Shown: positions 24,101 through 31,063 of the stretch, one piece after another
Layout of the letters: every line of letters begins with the position of its first letter
Position numbering within the stretch: position 1 is the first letter of the stretch
Origin: a bacterium
GTDB lineage: Bacteria; Sysuimicrobiota; Sysuimicrobiia; Sysuimicrobiales; Humicultoraceae
Direction: 5' to 3'
NCBI GenBank assembly: GCA_031082185.1
Contig: JAVHLI010000018.1
Coordinates: forward strand, 1 to 48,854
Length of the DNA: 48,854 nucleotides
The notes under the pieces: model-generated
Databases searched by the model: none
What the model saw: the letters and a program-made list of their open reading frames with translations, nothing else
Told to the model about the DNA's origin: nothing
Program-made: the position numbers and the translations under genes

Positions 24101-24731
24101 CATTACCGCGGGTAACCGTCTCCTGATCGCCGTCTGCAAGGATTCGCAGGCCCAACTGCACCTAGATCACCACAACGCGGATGCGGCGGCTGGCTTGGTG
24201 AACGAGGTTCTACGGCTCTTCGATCTCGAGGGTCATTCAGGAGACCCCTACGGCCCCTTCCTCGAGTCCCTTGCCAAGCGCGGCATCATCGCGCTCCACC
24301 GCGGAAACCACGCACAGGCCGTTGCAGGTCTGGAGCAGGCGCGAGACATTCAGGCCCGCGTCGGCGAGCGGCTCATGCTTCCGGACACCCTCAGCTATCT
24401 CGCGCTGGCCTATGCCGGGCTCAGAGATGCTGACCGCGCGATTGCCACCTCCAACGAGGCGCTTGGGCTCCTTGCCGAGATTGGCCACGCCAATCTCCAG
24501 CCCCAGCGCATCTTCTGGCACCACTTCCGCATCCTGGCGGAGTTCAACCTTGAACTTCGGCTGCCGTTCCTGCGCAGGGCCGTGGAGTTCATAGACGCCC
24601 AGGCCGCGACGCTTTCGCCGGCCCAGCAGGTGCGTCTCAGAAGGGATGTCCCCCTCAACCGGGAGATCCAGGAGGCCTGGGAGCGCCACGGGCATGCCTG
24701 CGAGCCGCCCGCCCCCACGCTCGCCTCGTGA
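21159..24731 (+). CDS. SARP/BTAD-type regulator with AAA ATPase and TPR repeats
   Basis: A 1190-residue cytoplasmic regulator starting ATG 21159. Residues about 1-95 are an OmpR-like winged helix (LEIHLLGRFAVVS to the LWPDLPEERARANLSTVAWRLR segment). Residues about 100-245 are a bacterial transcriptional activation domain of helical repeats ending LGVEPDAETISLLEEM. Residues about 265-560 are an AAA/STAND-type ATPase with Walker A GEAGIGKS (297-304) and a Walker B-like VLVMIEDLQWAD. The rest is TPR-like helical repeats. This is the layout of large SARP activators; ATP binding and TPR ligands control DNA binding. No LuxR helix-turn-helix is present at the end. It lies 95 bp after the HD-GYP pair, same strand. 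Confidence 0.9.
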   Translation: MAKLEIHLLGRFAVVSKTGPVDLKARPAQLLAYLALTGGRAIPRTRAAGALWPDLPEERARANLSTVAWRLRGVLGSHGLPTDVLVATATSVGLNMDLCDIDVEQFRQGVLRPGQTEAGLEHLSRTIDALRHYKGDLLEDWDVEWCQLERESLKQCLVSSLQALAEGFARRGRQDLAVEYARRAAEADPFNEPAQRSLMKLLIRAGDKPAAASQFRRFARLARSELGVEPDAETISLLEEMRRPTHVGIGGDARIPAAPAIQPDRAPLMGRSDERQVAAALLDAAVAGSGGGLLLAGEAGIGKSRFAEWVAEEWAARGGAALRGRSIEFNEPVPYQPVLDALSAFLDSDDVSRFVGRDGSVRPTSSFDDPAGSTGDPSPGPHGKLRLFNWLQAPLEEASRKRPVLVMIEDLQWADTGTVDFLAHLLERIKHMRIVALLTARPVGTRPVHDSILERLARHCTAMLRLGPLSEVETGELIRALLEGHSLSADLVARIFAESEGNPLFVIETLRLLQQQPREPLPGRFPGLEPESPLRTEMAIPDGVRTAIQQRLILLDPTARQVAEMASVLGRSFDEELLAMVNKGSRNRLSRSVGCLLKHGIFQRENTGYHFSHDKIRAICYESLPAHLRRMYHSRAATVLMQWPDIPMHRLAWHQHSAGQWNSAAASWVQAGDRARGFYAYEEAVQAYKASIACVRRDITRGSGEKILDEALLLAKTDEVLEMLGRPEDRVVLLGRMGALCRRHPNPRLLSVWLTRSAQLQEHFGRFDLAAGLARRAWVNSRAARDTGDEAQALRVLAWMLNRAGRHRRSLAVSQLALRRTGNANAPLRIAILRQAATVHAKTGNYASASACLQSARSISAESGDSSEARFVSMTEAVVLKWTGNLTASRANLLEGLRFAEEIHDPTTAARVTLQLATLDALEASLGNAVRRLRKARVSGQTTGHSRTVMACRNEIANSVGRLIGNYRWAWDASKRALELSITAGNRLLIAVCKDSQAQLHLDHHNADAAAGLVNEVLRLFDLEGHSGDPYGPFLESLAKRGIIALHRGNHAQAVAGLEQARDIQARVGERLMLPDTLSYLALAYAGLRDADRAIATSNEALGLLAEIGHANLQPQRIFWHHFRILAEFNLELRLPFLRRAVEFIDAQAATLSPAQQVRLRRDVPLNREIQEAWERHGHACEPPAPTLAS

Positions 24732-24807
24732 GAGCCCGGCGAGAGAGGCTCCCCTTACCATCCGACTCATCCTGAGTGGCGGCGACTCAAACACAGGGGT
24801 GAGGAAC

Positions 24808-25536
24808 ATGGAAGGGCAGGTTGTCGCGCGCTTCCTGGTAGACCATCCTTTCCGGTCGGGGACCGTGAGGGCGATTCTGGACACGCTCGTGGCTCAGGGA
24901 GGGGCCTATGAGCCTCATCTTGTGCGCCGCCTGCCGGAAGACAGCCTGCGGCGGATCATACCCGCAAGGCCGGTCCGGCTGCTGGACGACGCGGAGGAGG
25001 GGGGCACCCAGAGCACGTTCCTGCGTGTCTCCGAAGGGCTCATGCGGCCGGTGCTGACCCTCTCAGTGAGCGAGGTTCCCAGATCTCGCCCCAGCATGGT
25101 CACGCTGACAATGCCGCGCGAGGCGTTGGTGACGAGCAAGGATATCGAGCAGGTACTCGGCGTGTGCAAGGGTCTCTATCTGTTCCTGGAAGCTCCGTGG
25201 GGCACGGCAGGAGTGGATGATCCTCCTGATCTAACCTACCTGGGTTGGGCCAACTTCTTCGGTCCCGAGATCGTGGCCCGGCTCGGTCCTGCCCGCCTGC
25301 TTACTTCAATGGCGTTCATCGTCGAGATCCTGCCGGATGGCGGCATGATGCTGGTCACGCACGCATCGCCTGATCTCGCGGCTGAGCCTGGGGCGCGGTC
25401 CTTGCGACGGCAAATCGAAGAGGCCCTGGACCTACGCGACTGCCTGGGCGCGGTCTTGGGCGATAAGGTGCTGGACCGAGGCGTTCTTGCGCGCACTCCA
25501 CGCGTAAGGCGGAAACCTCCCTCGCCACGGCCGTAG
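24808..25536 (+). CDS. Unknown 242-residue cytoplasmic protein
   Basis: ATG 24808 is chosen over a longer frame that overlaps the regulator gene, because GGGGTGAGG lies just upstream. I do not recognise the family. The protein is mixed alpha/beta with no signal peptide or membrane helix. A Trp/Phe-rich centre (LTYLGWANFFGPEIVARLGP) leads to a hydrophobic strand (FIVEILPDGGMMLVTHASP) and a basic Pro/Arg end. It follows the SARP gene by 76 bp on the same strand and may be part of the same block. It is the last gene before the dcw cluster. Confidence 0.65.
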   Translation: MEGQVVARFLVDHPFRSGTVRAILDTLVAQGGAYEPHLVRRLPEDSLRRIIPARPVRLLDDAEEGGTQSTFLRVSEGLMRPVLTLSVSEVPRSRPSMVTLTMPREALVTSKDIEQVLGVCKGLYLFLEAPWGTAGVDDPPDLTYLGWANFFGPEIVARLGPARLLTSMAFIVEILPDGGMMLVTHASPDLAAEPGARSLRRQIEEALDLRDCLGAVLGDKVLDRGVLARTPRVRRKPPSPRP

Positions 25537-25711
25537 TCCCGGACCTCGCGCATCTGGCCGCCTTCCCACAAGATGTGGGGGATCGGCGGCTCCCCGCCAC
25601 CATATCTGTCCCCCTCGCCGGCAGTGAAAGCCAGAGACCGCACCCCGTGGGGCTTCTGGCCGCCGGCCTCCCAAAATCTTTTCCAAATTGCAGGTCTACA
25701 AGAAGGAGTTT

Positions 25712-25757
25712 GTGGGAACATGGAGAATAGCGTGGGTCAGAGTGGGGAGTTGTGGGG
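25712..25757 (+). promoter_or_regulatory. Probable MraZ operator: phased GTGGG repeats
   Basis: GTGGG occurs at 25712, 25732, 25742 and 25752. The last three are exactly 10 bp apart and the first is 20 bp further up, so all lie on one face of the helix. MraZ is known to bind TGGGN direct repeats with 5-bp spacers upstream of its own gene. The final repeat runs into the mraZ ribosome site and start, so bound MraZ would block expression of the whole cluster. A -35/-10 pair is not obvious upstream. Confidence 0.78.
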
Positions 25758-26180
25758 ATGCTCAAGGGTGAGTTCCAGTACGCGCTGGACGAGAAGGGGA
25801 GGGTTGTCATCCCCCCCAGATTCCGGCGCGTCCTGGGCGATCAGGTCGTAGCCACCCGCGGATTGGATCCCTGCATCAGCGTGTACTCGCCCGCGGAATG
25901 GTCCAAGGTCGCGGACGCTTTGCTGAAGCTTTCCACCAAGCAGCGCGACGTGATGCGCTATCTGCTTGCCGGCGCCGTGGACATAGATCTTGACCGCCAG
26001 GGCAGGATAACCCTGCCGCTTCACCTGCGGCAGCATGCCGGGATCGAGCGCGAGGTGGTGGTGGTGGGTCTGATCAGCCGGATCGAGATATGGAACTACG
26101 CCGGCTGGCAGTCGTACATCGAGAAGGCGAAGCTGTCGGCTCCGCAGATCGCGGAGCAGATCGAGGAGCTGCGAATATAG
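25758..26180 (+). CDS. mraZ: Transcriptional regulator MraZ
   Basis: A 140-residue protein starting ATG 25758, with GGGGAG eight bases upstream; GTG 25752 is a less likely start. It has two SpoVT/AbrB-like swapped-hairpin units: FQYALDEKGRVVIPPRFRR (about residues 6-24) and DIDLDRQGRITLPLHLRQHA (about 75-95). MraZ forms a ring of subunits and represses its own dcw operon through repeats like those at 25712-25757. It is the first gene of the cluster. Confidence 0.97.
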   Translation: MLKGEFQYALDEKGRVVIPPRFRRVLGDQVVATRGLDPCISVYSPAEWSKVADALLKLSTKQRDVMRYLLAGAVDIDLDRQGRITLPLHLRQHAGIEREVVVVGLISRIEIWNYAGWQSYIEKAKLSAPQIAEQIEELRI

Positions 26181-27262
26181 CCGGATCCCAGGAAGAAGCC
26201 GCCGGGCACATCCCGGTGATGCTCGACGAGGTGTTGGCCTGGTTGGAACCACGGCCCGGCGGCACGTACGTTGACGCCACGGTGGGCGCCGGCGGGCACG
26301 CGGAGGCGATTCTGGAGCGGATCGCCCCCTCTGGGCGGCTGATAGGGATAGACCGCGACGCCGAGGCGCTGGCGGTTGCGGAACGGCGGCTGGCTCGGTA
26401 CGGAGATTCGGTTGTACTGCGGCACGCGAACTACTCGGCGATCCGCGCTGTCGTGGCGGAAGCCGGACTCGAGGCGGTAGACGGCATCGTGATGGACCTG
26501 GGAGCCTCGTCGCTGCAACTGGAAGAACCCCTCCGCGGGTTCAGCTTCACCCATCCGGGTCCCCTCGACATGCGGATGGACCGGACACAGCCGCGCAGCG
26601 CCGCCGATCTGGTCAACTCCCTGCCCGAGGACGAACTGCGGGGGATTATTTGGACGTACGGCGAGGAGCGATGGGCGCGCCGGATCGCGCGGGCGATCGT
26701 GCAGCGCCGCCCACTTGGCACCACCGACGAACTCGTCTCCGTGGTAGGCGCGGCCGTACCGCGACGCGCCTGGCCTCGGGGCATACACCCGGCGACACGC
26801 ACCTTCCAGGCGCTGCGCATCGCCACCAACCGCGAGCTGGAAGCACTCGAGCAGGCACTACCAGAAGCAGTGGGGGCTCTCCGGGGGGGTGGGCGACTCT
26901 GCGTCATCACCTTCCACTCCCTGGAAGACCGCATCGTCAAGCACACCTATCTCCGCCTCTCCCGTGACTGCACCTGTCCTCCCGGGAGCCCCCAATGCGT
27001 CTGCGACGGCCGTCGCCTCGTGCGCGTTCTGACGCGGCGGCCTCTTACCCCATCGCTGCGCGAGATTACGGCCAACCCCCGTTCGCGCAGCGCCAAGATG
27101 CGCGTGGCAGAGCGCGCAGACGACCAGACCGAGCGTGCGTCGGGAGCCGGGCAATCCAGCGCTGATACCACCCTCCCCTCCGTCGTGCCTGACGTCCTCC
27201 CTCCGGCACCCGGCTTCCGGCGCCGATCTTCTTCCAGTTCTGCGGCGAGGCCGCGCACATGA
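26177..27262 (+). CDS. rsmH: 16S rRNA (cytosine(1402)-N4)-methyltransferase RsmH
   Basis: The enzyme that N4-methylates C1402 in the 16S rRNA decoding centre. Motifs are GHIPVMLDEVL, VDATVGAGGHAEAIL (SAM-binding loop), GIDRDAEAL, GIVMDLGASSLQL, FHSLEDRIVK and the PLTPSLREITANPRSRSAK end. The start is a problem. No ATG, GTG or TTG lies between ATG 26090, deep inside mraZ, and GTG 26216, which would remove the conserved HIP. A GAGGAG ribosome site sits seven bases before ATA 26177, which overlaps the mraZ stop, so an AUA start (or a base error) is suggested. A 40-residue Pro/Ser-rich C-terminal tail is unusual. Confidence 0.9.
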   Translation: MAGSQEEAAGHIPVMLDEVLAWLEPRPGGTYVDATVGAGGHAEAILERIAPSGRLIGIDRDAEALAVAERRLARYGDSVVLRHANYSAIRAVVAEAGLEAVDGIVMDLGASSLQLEEPLRGFSFTHPGPLDMRMDRTQPRSAADLVNSLPEDELRGIIWTYGEERWARRIARAIVQRRPLGTTDELVSVVGAAVPRRAWPRGIHPATRTFQALRIATNRELEALEQALPEAVGALRGGGRLCVITFHSLEDRIVKHTYLRLSRDCTCPPGSPQCVCDGRRLVRVLTRRPLTPSLREITANPRSRSAKMRVAERADDQTERASGAGQSSADTTLPSVVPDVLPPAPGFRRRSSSSSAARPRT

Positions 27263-27726
27263 TCGCCGCCGACCGACGCACGAAAGTCTTTCCGGTGTGG
27301 CTCCCTGAGCGGTCGTCCCGCGGGGAGCCCGTGGTCCGTCGTCGCTCTCGGTTGCACCCGATGGCCGGCGCGATGGTGGTGGCGGTTCTTCTTACCCTGC
27401 CCGCTCTGCTATATGTTTCGCAGCTCACGCACCGCGCAGAGGCGGGGTACACGATCCTGCGGCTGCAGCGCGAGCTCACCCACCTGCGCGCGGAGCAAGC
27501 GCGCCTATCCTCGTATGCATCGGTCCTGAAATCGCCGCAGCGTATCGAGCACTACGCCACAACGGAGCTGGGCATGGCGCCGCCCCGCCATCACCAGCTC
27601 GCCGCCATCACCGCCGGGCCGGCCATCGCAGAGGTCCAGGTGCCTGCCGAGCGCCGTGGAGTCCTGCGCCAGCTCACGGCGTGGCTTGGGAGGAGCGAGG
27701 CCGAGGCCCGAGAGCGACCGAGATGA
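27259..27726 (+). CDS. ftsL: Cell division protein FtsL-like
   Basis: A 155-residue protein starting ATG 27259 within the ATGA overlap with rsmH. It has a basic cytoplasmic N terminus, one membrane helix (AGAMVVAVLLTLPALLYV, about residues 37-55) and a coiled coil (LRLQRELTHLRAEQARLSSY). A segment PQRIEHYATTELGM follows, as in FtsL/DivIC septum proteins. FtsL joins FtsB/DivIC and FtsQ to control FtsWI. Sequence identity in this family is low, so placement between rsmH and ftsI is the main evidence. Confidence 0.88.
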   Translation: MIAADRRTKVFPVWLPERSSRGEPVVRRRSRLHPMAGAMVVAVLLTLPALLYVSQLTHRAEAGYTILRLQRELTHLRAEQARLSSYASVLKSPQRIEHYATTELGMAPPRHHQLAAITAGPAIAEVQVPAERRGVLRQLTAWLGRSEAEARERPR

Positions 27727-29540
27727 CCCTCCCGCGTCGTCGCCGCCCGCCCGGGCGGGGTCAACCCCCCGGGCGGCGGTCTTTTCTCCGCGCGGCTGAG
27801 GCCGAACTCGACCACCTCCGGATGATCCGGCTGCGCACGGTAGTGCTCTTTGCGGTGCTGTGGACCGCGCTGGCCGGGGTCGGCTTTCGCCTCGTCATGC
27901 TCCACATCGTGGAGGCCCCTGAACTGGGCAGGATCGCGGAGCGCCAGCAGCTCGGCACCGTGCAGATCGAGGCCGGCCGCGGCCGCCTGCTGGACCGCCT
28001 GGGCAGGCCGCTGGCCGTGAACGTTGCGGCCGAGTCGGTCTTCGCTACGCCGTCCAAGATCGAGGACCACAAGGCATTCATCCGCGCCGTCGCGCCGGTA
28101 GTCGGGCAGCGACCCGCGGAACTCGCACGGAAGCTGGCTCCGGACAGGCACTTCGCCTGGCTGGCCCGGCGTGCCGCGCCCGAGGTTACGGCGGCGCTCC
28201 GCGCGATGCGGCTCGGCGACCAGATCGGCTTCCTCACCGAAACCAAACGCAGCTATCCCAACGGAACGCTGGCTTCCCATGTGATCGGCTTTGCCGGCGT
28301 TGACAACCAGGGCCTGGAGGGCGCGGAACTGGCGTTTGAGGAGATGCTGCGGGGCCGGCCCGGGTCCGCCCGCATCGAGCGGGACGCCATGGGCCGCCCG
28401 CGGTTCGATACGCGCGCCGTGGTGCGCGAGCCGGCTCCCGGCGCCGACGTGATGCTTACCATAGACCAGGTGATCCAGCACATCGCCGAGCGCGAGCTCG
28501 ATCGGGCGGCGGTCTCCACGGGCGCAACCTCGGGCACCGTCCTGGTCATGGATCCCAGGTCGGGCGAGCTGCTGGCGATGGCCGCCCATCCGCGCTACGA
28601 TCCCAACGCCGTGGGTCGCGCGCAAGACTCCGTGCTGGCCAATCGCGCCATCTCCGCGGTCTACGAACCGGGATCCACGTTCAAGATCATCCTGGCGGCG
28701 GCCGCGCTGGAAGCCGGCGCCGTGACCACGCGCGAGGTGTTTGCGAGCACCGGCGAACTTCGGGTTGCCGGCGGCTACGTCATTCGGGAGGCCCGCGGGC
28801 GCAGGTTTCCCAGGCAGACGCTGGGCGACATCGTCCGCCAGTCGTCGAATGTGGGTGCGGCCATGGTGGCGGCCCGGCTGGGCAAGGAGCGGTATCACGA
28901 AGCGATCCGCCGCTTCGGGTTCGGCACGCCCACCGGAGTTGATCTGCCCGGGGAGCTCTCCGGATTGGTGCCGCCGCCTGCGCAGTGGCTGGGCCCTGGA
29001 CTCGAGACCATCGGCTTCGGTCAGGGGATCTCGGTGACGCCCCTGCAGATGCTGGTGGCCGCATCGGCCCTGGGCAACGGTGGCCAACTCGTCCGCCCGC
29101 ACGTGTTGCGCGCCGCGCGCGATTCCGAAGGCCGCCTGGTCAGGGTGGCGGTACCGGAGCCGGGACGCCGGGCGACCTCGCCGGAGGTTGCCCGAGCGGT
29201 ATTCGCGATGTTGGAAGAGGCCGTGAACAAGGGAACCGGGACGCTGGCCCGGGTCGAGGGATACCGGATCGCCGGCAAGACGGGCACGGCCCAGAAGCCG
29301 GCGCCGGGCGGCGGCTACATGACGGACGCGTTCGTGGCTTCGTTTGTCGGCCTGGTGCCCGCGGACAACCCGCGCCTTGCGGTGCTGGTGATTCTCGACG
29401 GCGTGAAGGGCGAGCAGTACGGGGGCACGGTCGCCGCGCCGGTCTTCCAGGCCGTTGCCACGCAGGTTCTCTGGCACCTGCGTCTGCCTCCATCCGAGCC
29501 GGCGGCCCTGGGCCGCCTGCCGTCGCGCACCGCGCCGTAG
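27723..29540 (+). CDS. ftsI: Division-specific transpeptidase (penicillin-binding protein) FtsI
   Basis: A 605-residue class B penicillin-binding protein from ATG 27723 (4-bp overlap with ftsL). A basic N tail is followed by a membrane anchor (residues about 36-58), the pedestal domain with GRGRLLDRLGRPLAVN, then the transpeptidase with S318-T-F-K321, S374-S-N376 and K519-T-G. It cross-links septal peptidoglycan together with FtsW. There is no PASTA repeat at the C terminus, unlike many Gram-positive and spore-specific relatives. The first codons are extremely GC-rich and include a CCCGGG palindrome. Confidence 0.96.
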   Translation: MTLPRRRRPPGRGQPPGRRSFLRAAEAELDHLRMIRLRTVVLFAVLWTALAGVGFRLVMLHIVEAPELGRIAERQQLGTVQIEAGRGRLLDRLGRPLAVNVAAESVFATPSKIEDHKAFIRAVAPVVGQRPAELARKLAPDRHFAWLARRAAPEVTAALRAMRLGDQIGFLTETKRSYPNGTLASHVIGFAGVDNQGLEGAELAFEEMLRGRPGSARIERDAMGRPRFDTRAVVREPAPGADVMLTIDQVIQHIAERELDRAAVSTGATSGTVLVMDPRSGELLAMAAHPRYDPNAVGRAQDSVLANRAISAVYEPGSTFKIILAAAALEAGAVTTREVFASTGELRVAGGYVIREARGRRFPRQTLGDIVRQSSNVGAAMVAARLGKERYHEAIRRFGFGTPTGVDLPGELSGLVPPPAQWLGPGLETIGFGQGISVTPLQMLVAASALGNGGQLVRPHVLRAARDSEGRLVRVAVPEPGRRATSPEVARAVFAMLEEAVNKGTGTLARVEGYRIAGKTGTAQKPAPGGGYMTDAFVASFVGLVPADNPRLAVLVILDGVKGEQYGGTVAAPVFQAVATQVLWHLRLPPSEPAALGRLPSRTAP

Positions 29541-29554
29541 GGCGCTCGGGTGCC

Positions 29555-29563
29555 TGCTATAAT
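29555..29563 (+). promoter_or_regulatory. Extended -10 promoter ahead of murE
   Basis: TGCTATAAT (29555-29563) is a perfect extended -10 element in the 50-bp gap between ftsI and murE, the widest gap so far in the cluster. No -35 is recognisable, which extended -10 promoters can tolerate. Transcription would start near 29570, about 20 bases before murE. It would give the mur genes a promoter separate from the MraZ-controlled one. Confidence 0.6.
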
Positions 29564-29590
29564 GAACGCAGATTCCGCGGAGGTGGGTGG

Positions 29591-31063
29591 ATGCATCTGC
29601 GCGCGCTGCTGACGGAGCTCGACGCGCCGTCGGTGGTGGGCGACCCCGGCGTGGAGATTCGCGGGCTCGCTTACGACTCCCGGGAGTGTGGTCCCGGGTT
29701 TCTGTTTGCCGCGCTCCGCGGCACGGTCCACGACGGGCACGCCTTCATCGGAGAGGCCGTCACCCGCGGCGCGTCCGCGATCCTGGTGGATCGCGCGGTC
29801 GCCGCGCCTCCAGGCGTTGCGGTGGTGCGGACCTCCGACACCCGCCGCGCGCTCGCGCAGATCAGCGCAGCGTACCATGGGCATCCCTCGCGCCGCCTGA
29901 GCGTGATCGGCGTCACCGGGACCAACGGCAAGGGCGCCACCACCTACCTGATCGAAGCGATCCTGCGCGCGGCCGGACGGCCGTGCGGCATCATCGGGAC
30001 GATGGGGATTGTCATTGACGGAGGGGTGCTGCCGTCGGCGCGCACGACCCCTGAGGCGCCAGACCTGCATCGGGCGCTGGCGTCCATGGTGAGTGCGGGT
30101 ATGCAGTACGCTGCGGTCGAGGTCGCGTCCCACGCGCTGGCGCTGGAGCGGGTTGCCGGGTGCCGGTTCAAGGTCGGGGTGTTCACCAACCTCACGCGGG
30201 ACCATCTGGACTTCCACAAGAGCATGGAGGCCTACCGCGCAGCCAAGGCGCGGTTGTTCGCGATGCTCCCCGGCGACGGGTGGGCGGTCCTAAACGCCGA
30301 CGACCCCACGTCGCGGATCATGCGTGCGGTCAGCCCGGCGCCGGTGGTGACCTACGGCGTGCGCGAGCCCGCCGATGTGCGCGGACGCGACCTCCGGCTG
30401 CACCTGCGCGGATCAACGTTCACCGCTGAAACGCCGGCGGGTAGCATTCCGGTCGAGCTGCGGCTGGCCGGCGGCTTCAACGTCGCAAACGCGCTCGCAG
30501 CGCTGGCCGTGGGCATCACGGCGGAACTGCCTCTGGCGGTGATGGCCGAAGCCCTGGCCGCGATGCCCGGTATCCCGGGTCGCTTTGAGAGCATCGAGGA
30601 GGGACAGCCCTTTGCGGTGGTCGTGGACTACGCCCACACGCCCGACGGCCTTGAAAACGTGCTGCGCAGCGCCCGCGAGGTGACCGGCGGCCGGCTGATC
30701 GTGGTCTTCGGCTGCGGCGGGGATCGCGACCGGCCCAAGCGCCCGGTGATGGGCAAGATCGCGGCGAGTTGGGCCGACCACGTGGTGGTGACCTCCGACA
30801 ATCCGCGCACCGAGGATCCCCGCTCGATCATTGACGAGATACGTCCGGGCGTCGAGGCCGCCGCGACCCGCCGCGGCGTGCGCGTGCAGATCGAACCCGA
30901 CCGGCGCCGCGCGATTGCCGCGGCAGTGGCGGAGGCGCGCCCAGGCGACCTAGTGCTGATTGCGGGCAAGGGCCACGAGACCTACCAGGAGATCGCCGGC
31001 GTGAGGCATCCGTTTGACGACCGGGAGGTAGTTCGGGAGGTCCTGAGTGCATCTGGCCGTTAG
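29591..31063 (+). CDS. murE: UDP-MurNAc-tripeptide synthetase MurE (meso-diaminopimelate type)
   Basis: A 490-residue cytoplasmic Mur ligase from ATG 29591, with GGAGGTGG upstream. It adds the third stem-peptide residue. The motif DNPR in TSDNPRTEDPRSI is the signature of enzymes selecting meso-diaminopimelate. The N-terminal YDSRECGPGFLFAAL and central TNLTRDHLDFH segments are typical. The ATP loop reads G110-TNGK-G-A-T-T instead of the usual GKTTTT, so the Thr after K114 is replaced. The C-terminal domain ends GKGHETYQEI followed by FDDREV. Confidence 0.95.
   Translation: MHLRALLTELDAPSVVGDPGVEIRGLAYDSRECGPGFLFAALRGTVHDGHAFIGEAVTRGASAILVDRAVAAPPGVAVVRTSDTRRALAQISAAYHGHPSRRLSVIGVTGTNGKGATTYLIEAILRAAGRPCGIIGTMGIVIDGGVLPSARTTPEAPDLHRALASMVSAGMQYAAVEVASHALALERVAGCRFKVGVFTNLTRDHLDFHKSMEAYRAAKARLFAMLPGDGWAVLNADDPTSRIMRAVSPAPVVTYGVREPADVRGRDLRLHLRGSTFTAETPAGSIPVELRLAGGFNVANALAALAVGITAELPLAVMAEALAAMPGIPGRFESIEEGQPFAVVVDYAHTPDGLENVLRSAREVTGGRLIVVFGCGGDRDRPKRPVMGKIAASWADHVVVTSDNPRTEDPRSIIDEIRPGVEAAATRRGVRVQIEPDRRRAIAAAVAEARPGDLVLIAGKGHETYQEIAGVRHPFDDREVVREVLSASGR

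Noticed and set aside
24646-24807. Longer start for the unknown protein after the SARP gene
   Set aside because: The extension overlaps the regulator gene, is Pro/Arg-rich shadow sequence, and the ATG at 24808 has a good ribosome site.
26090-26176. RsmH N-terminal extension from ATG 26090
   Set aside because: It overlaps 91 bases of mraZ in another frame and the extra residues look like shadow coding, not a conserved domain.
27740-27785. GC-rich palindromes in the first codons of ftsI as a terminator or riboswitch
   Set aside because: No U tract follows and the arms do not form one clear long stem; probably a by-product of Arg/Pro/Gly codons.
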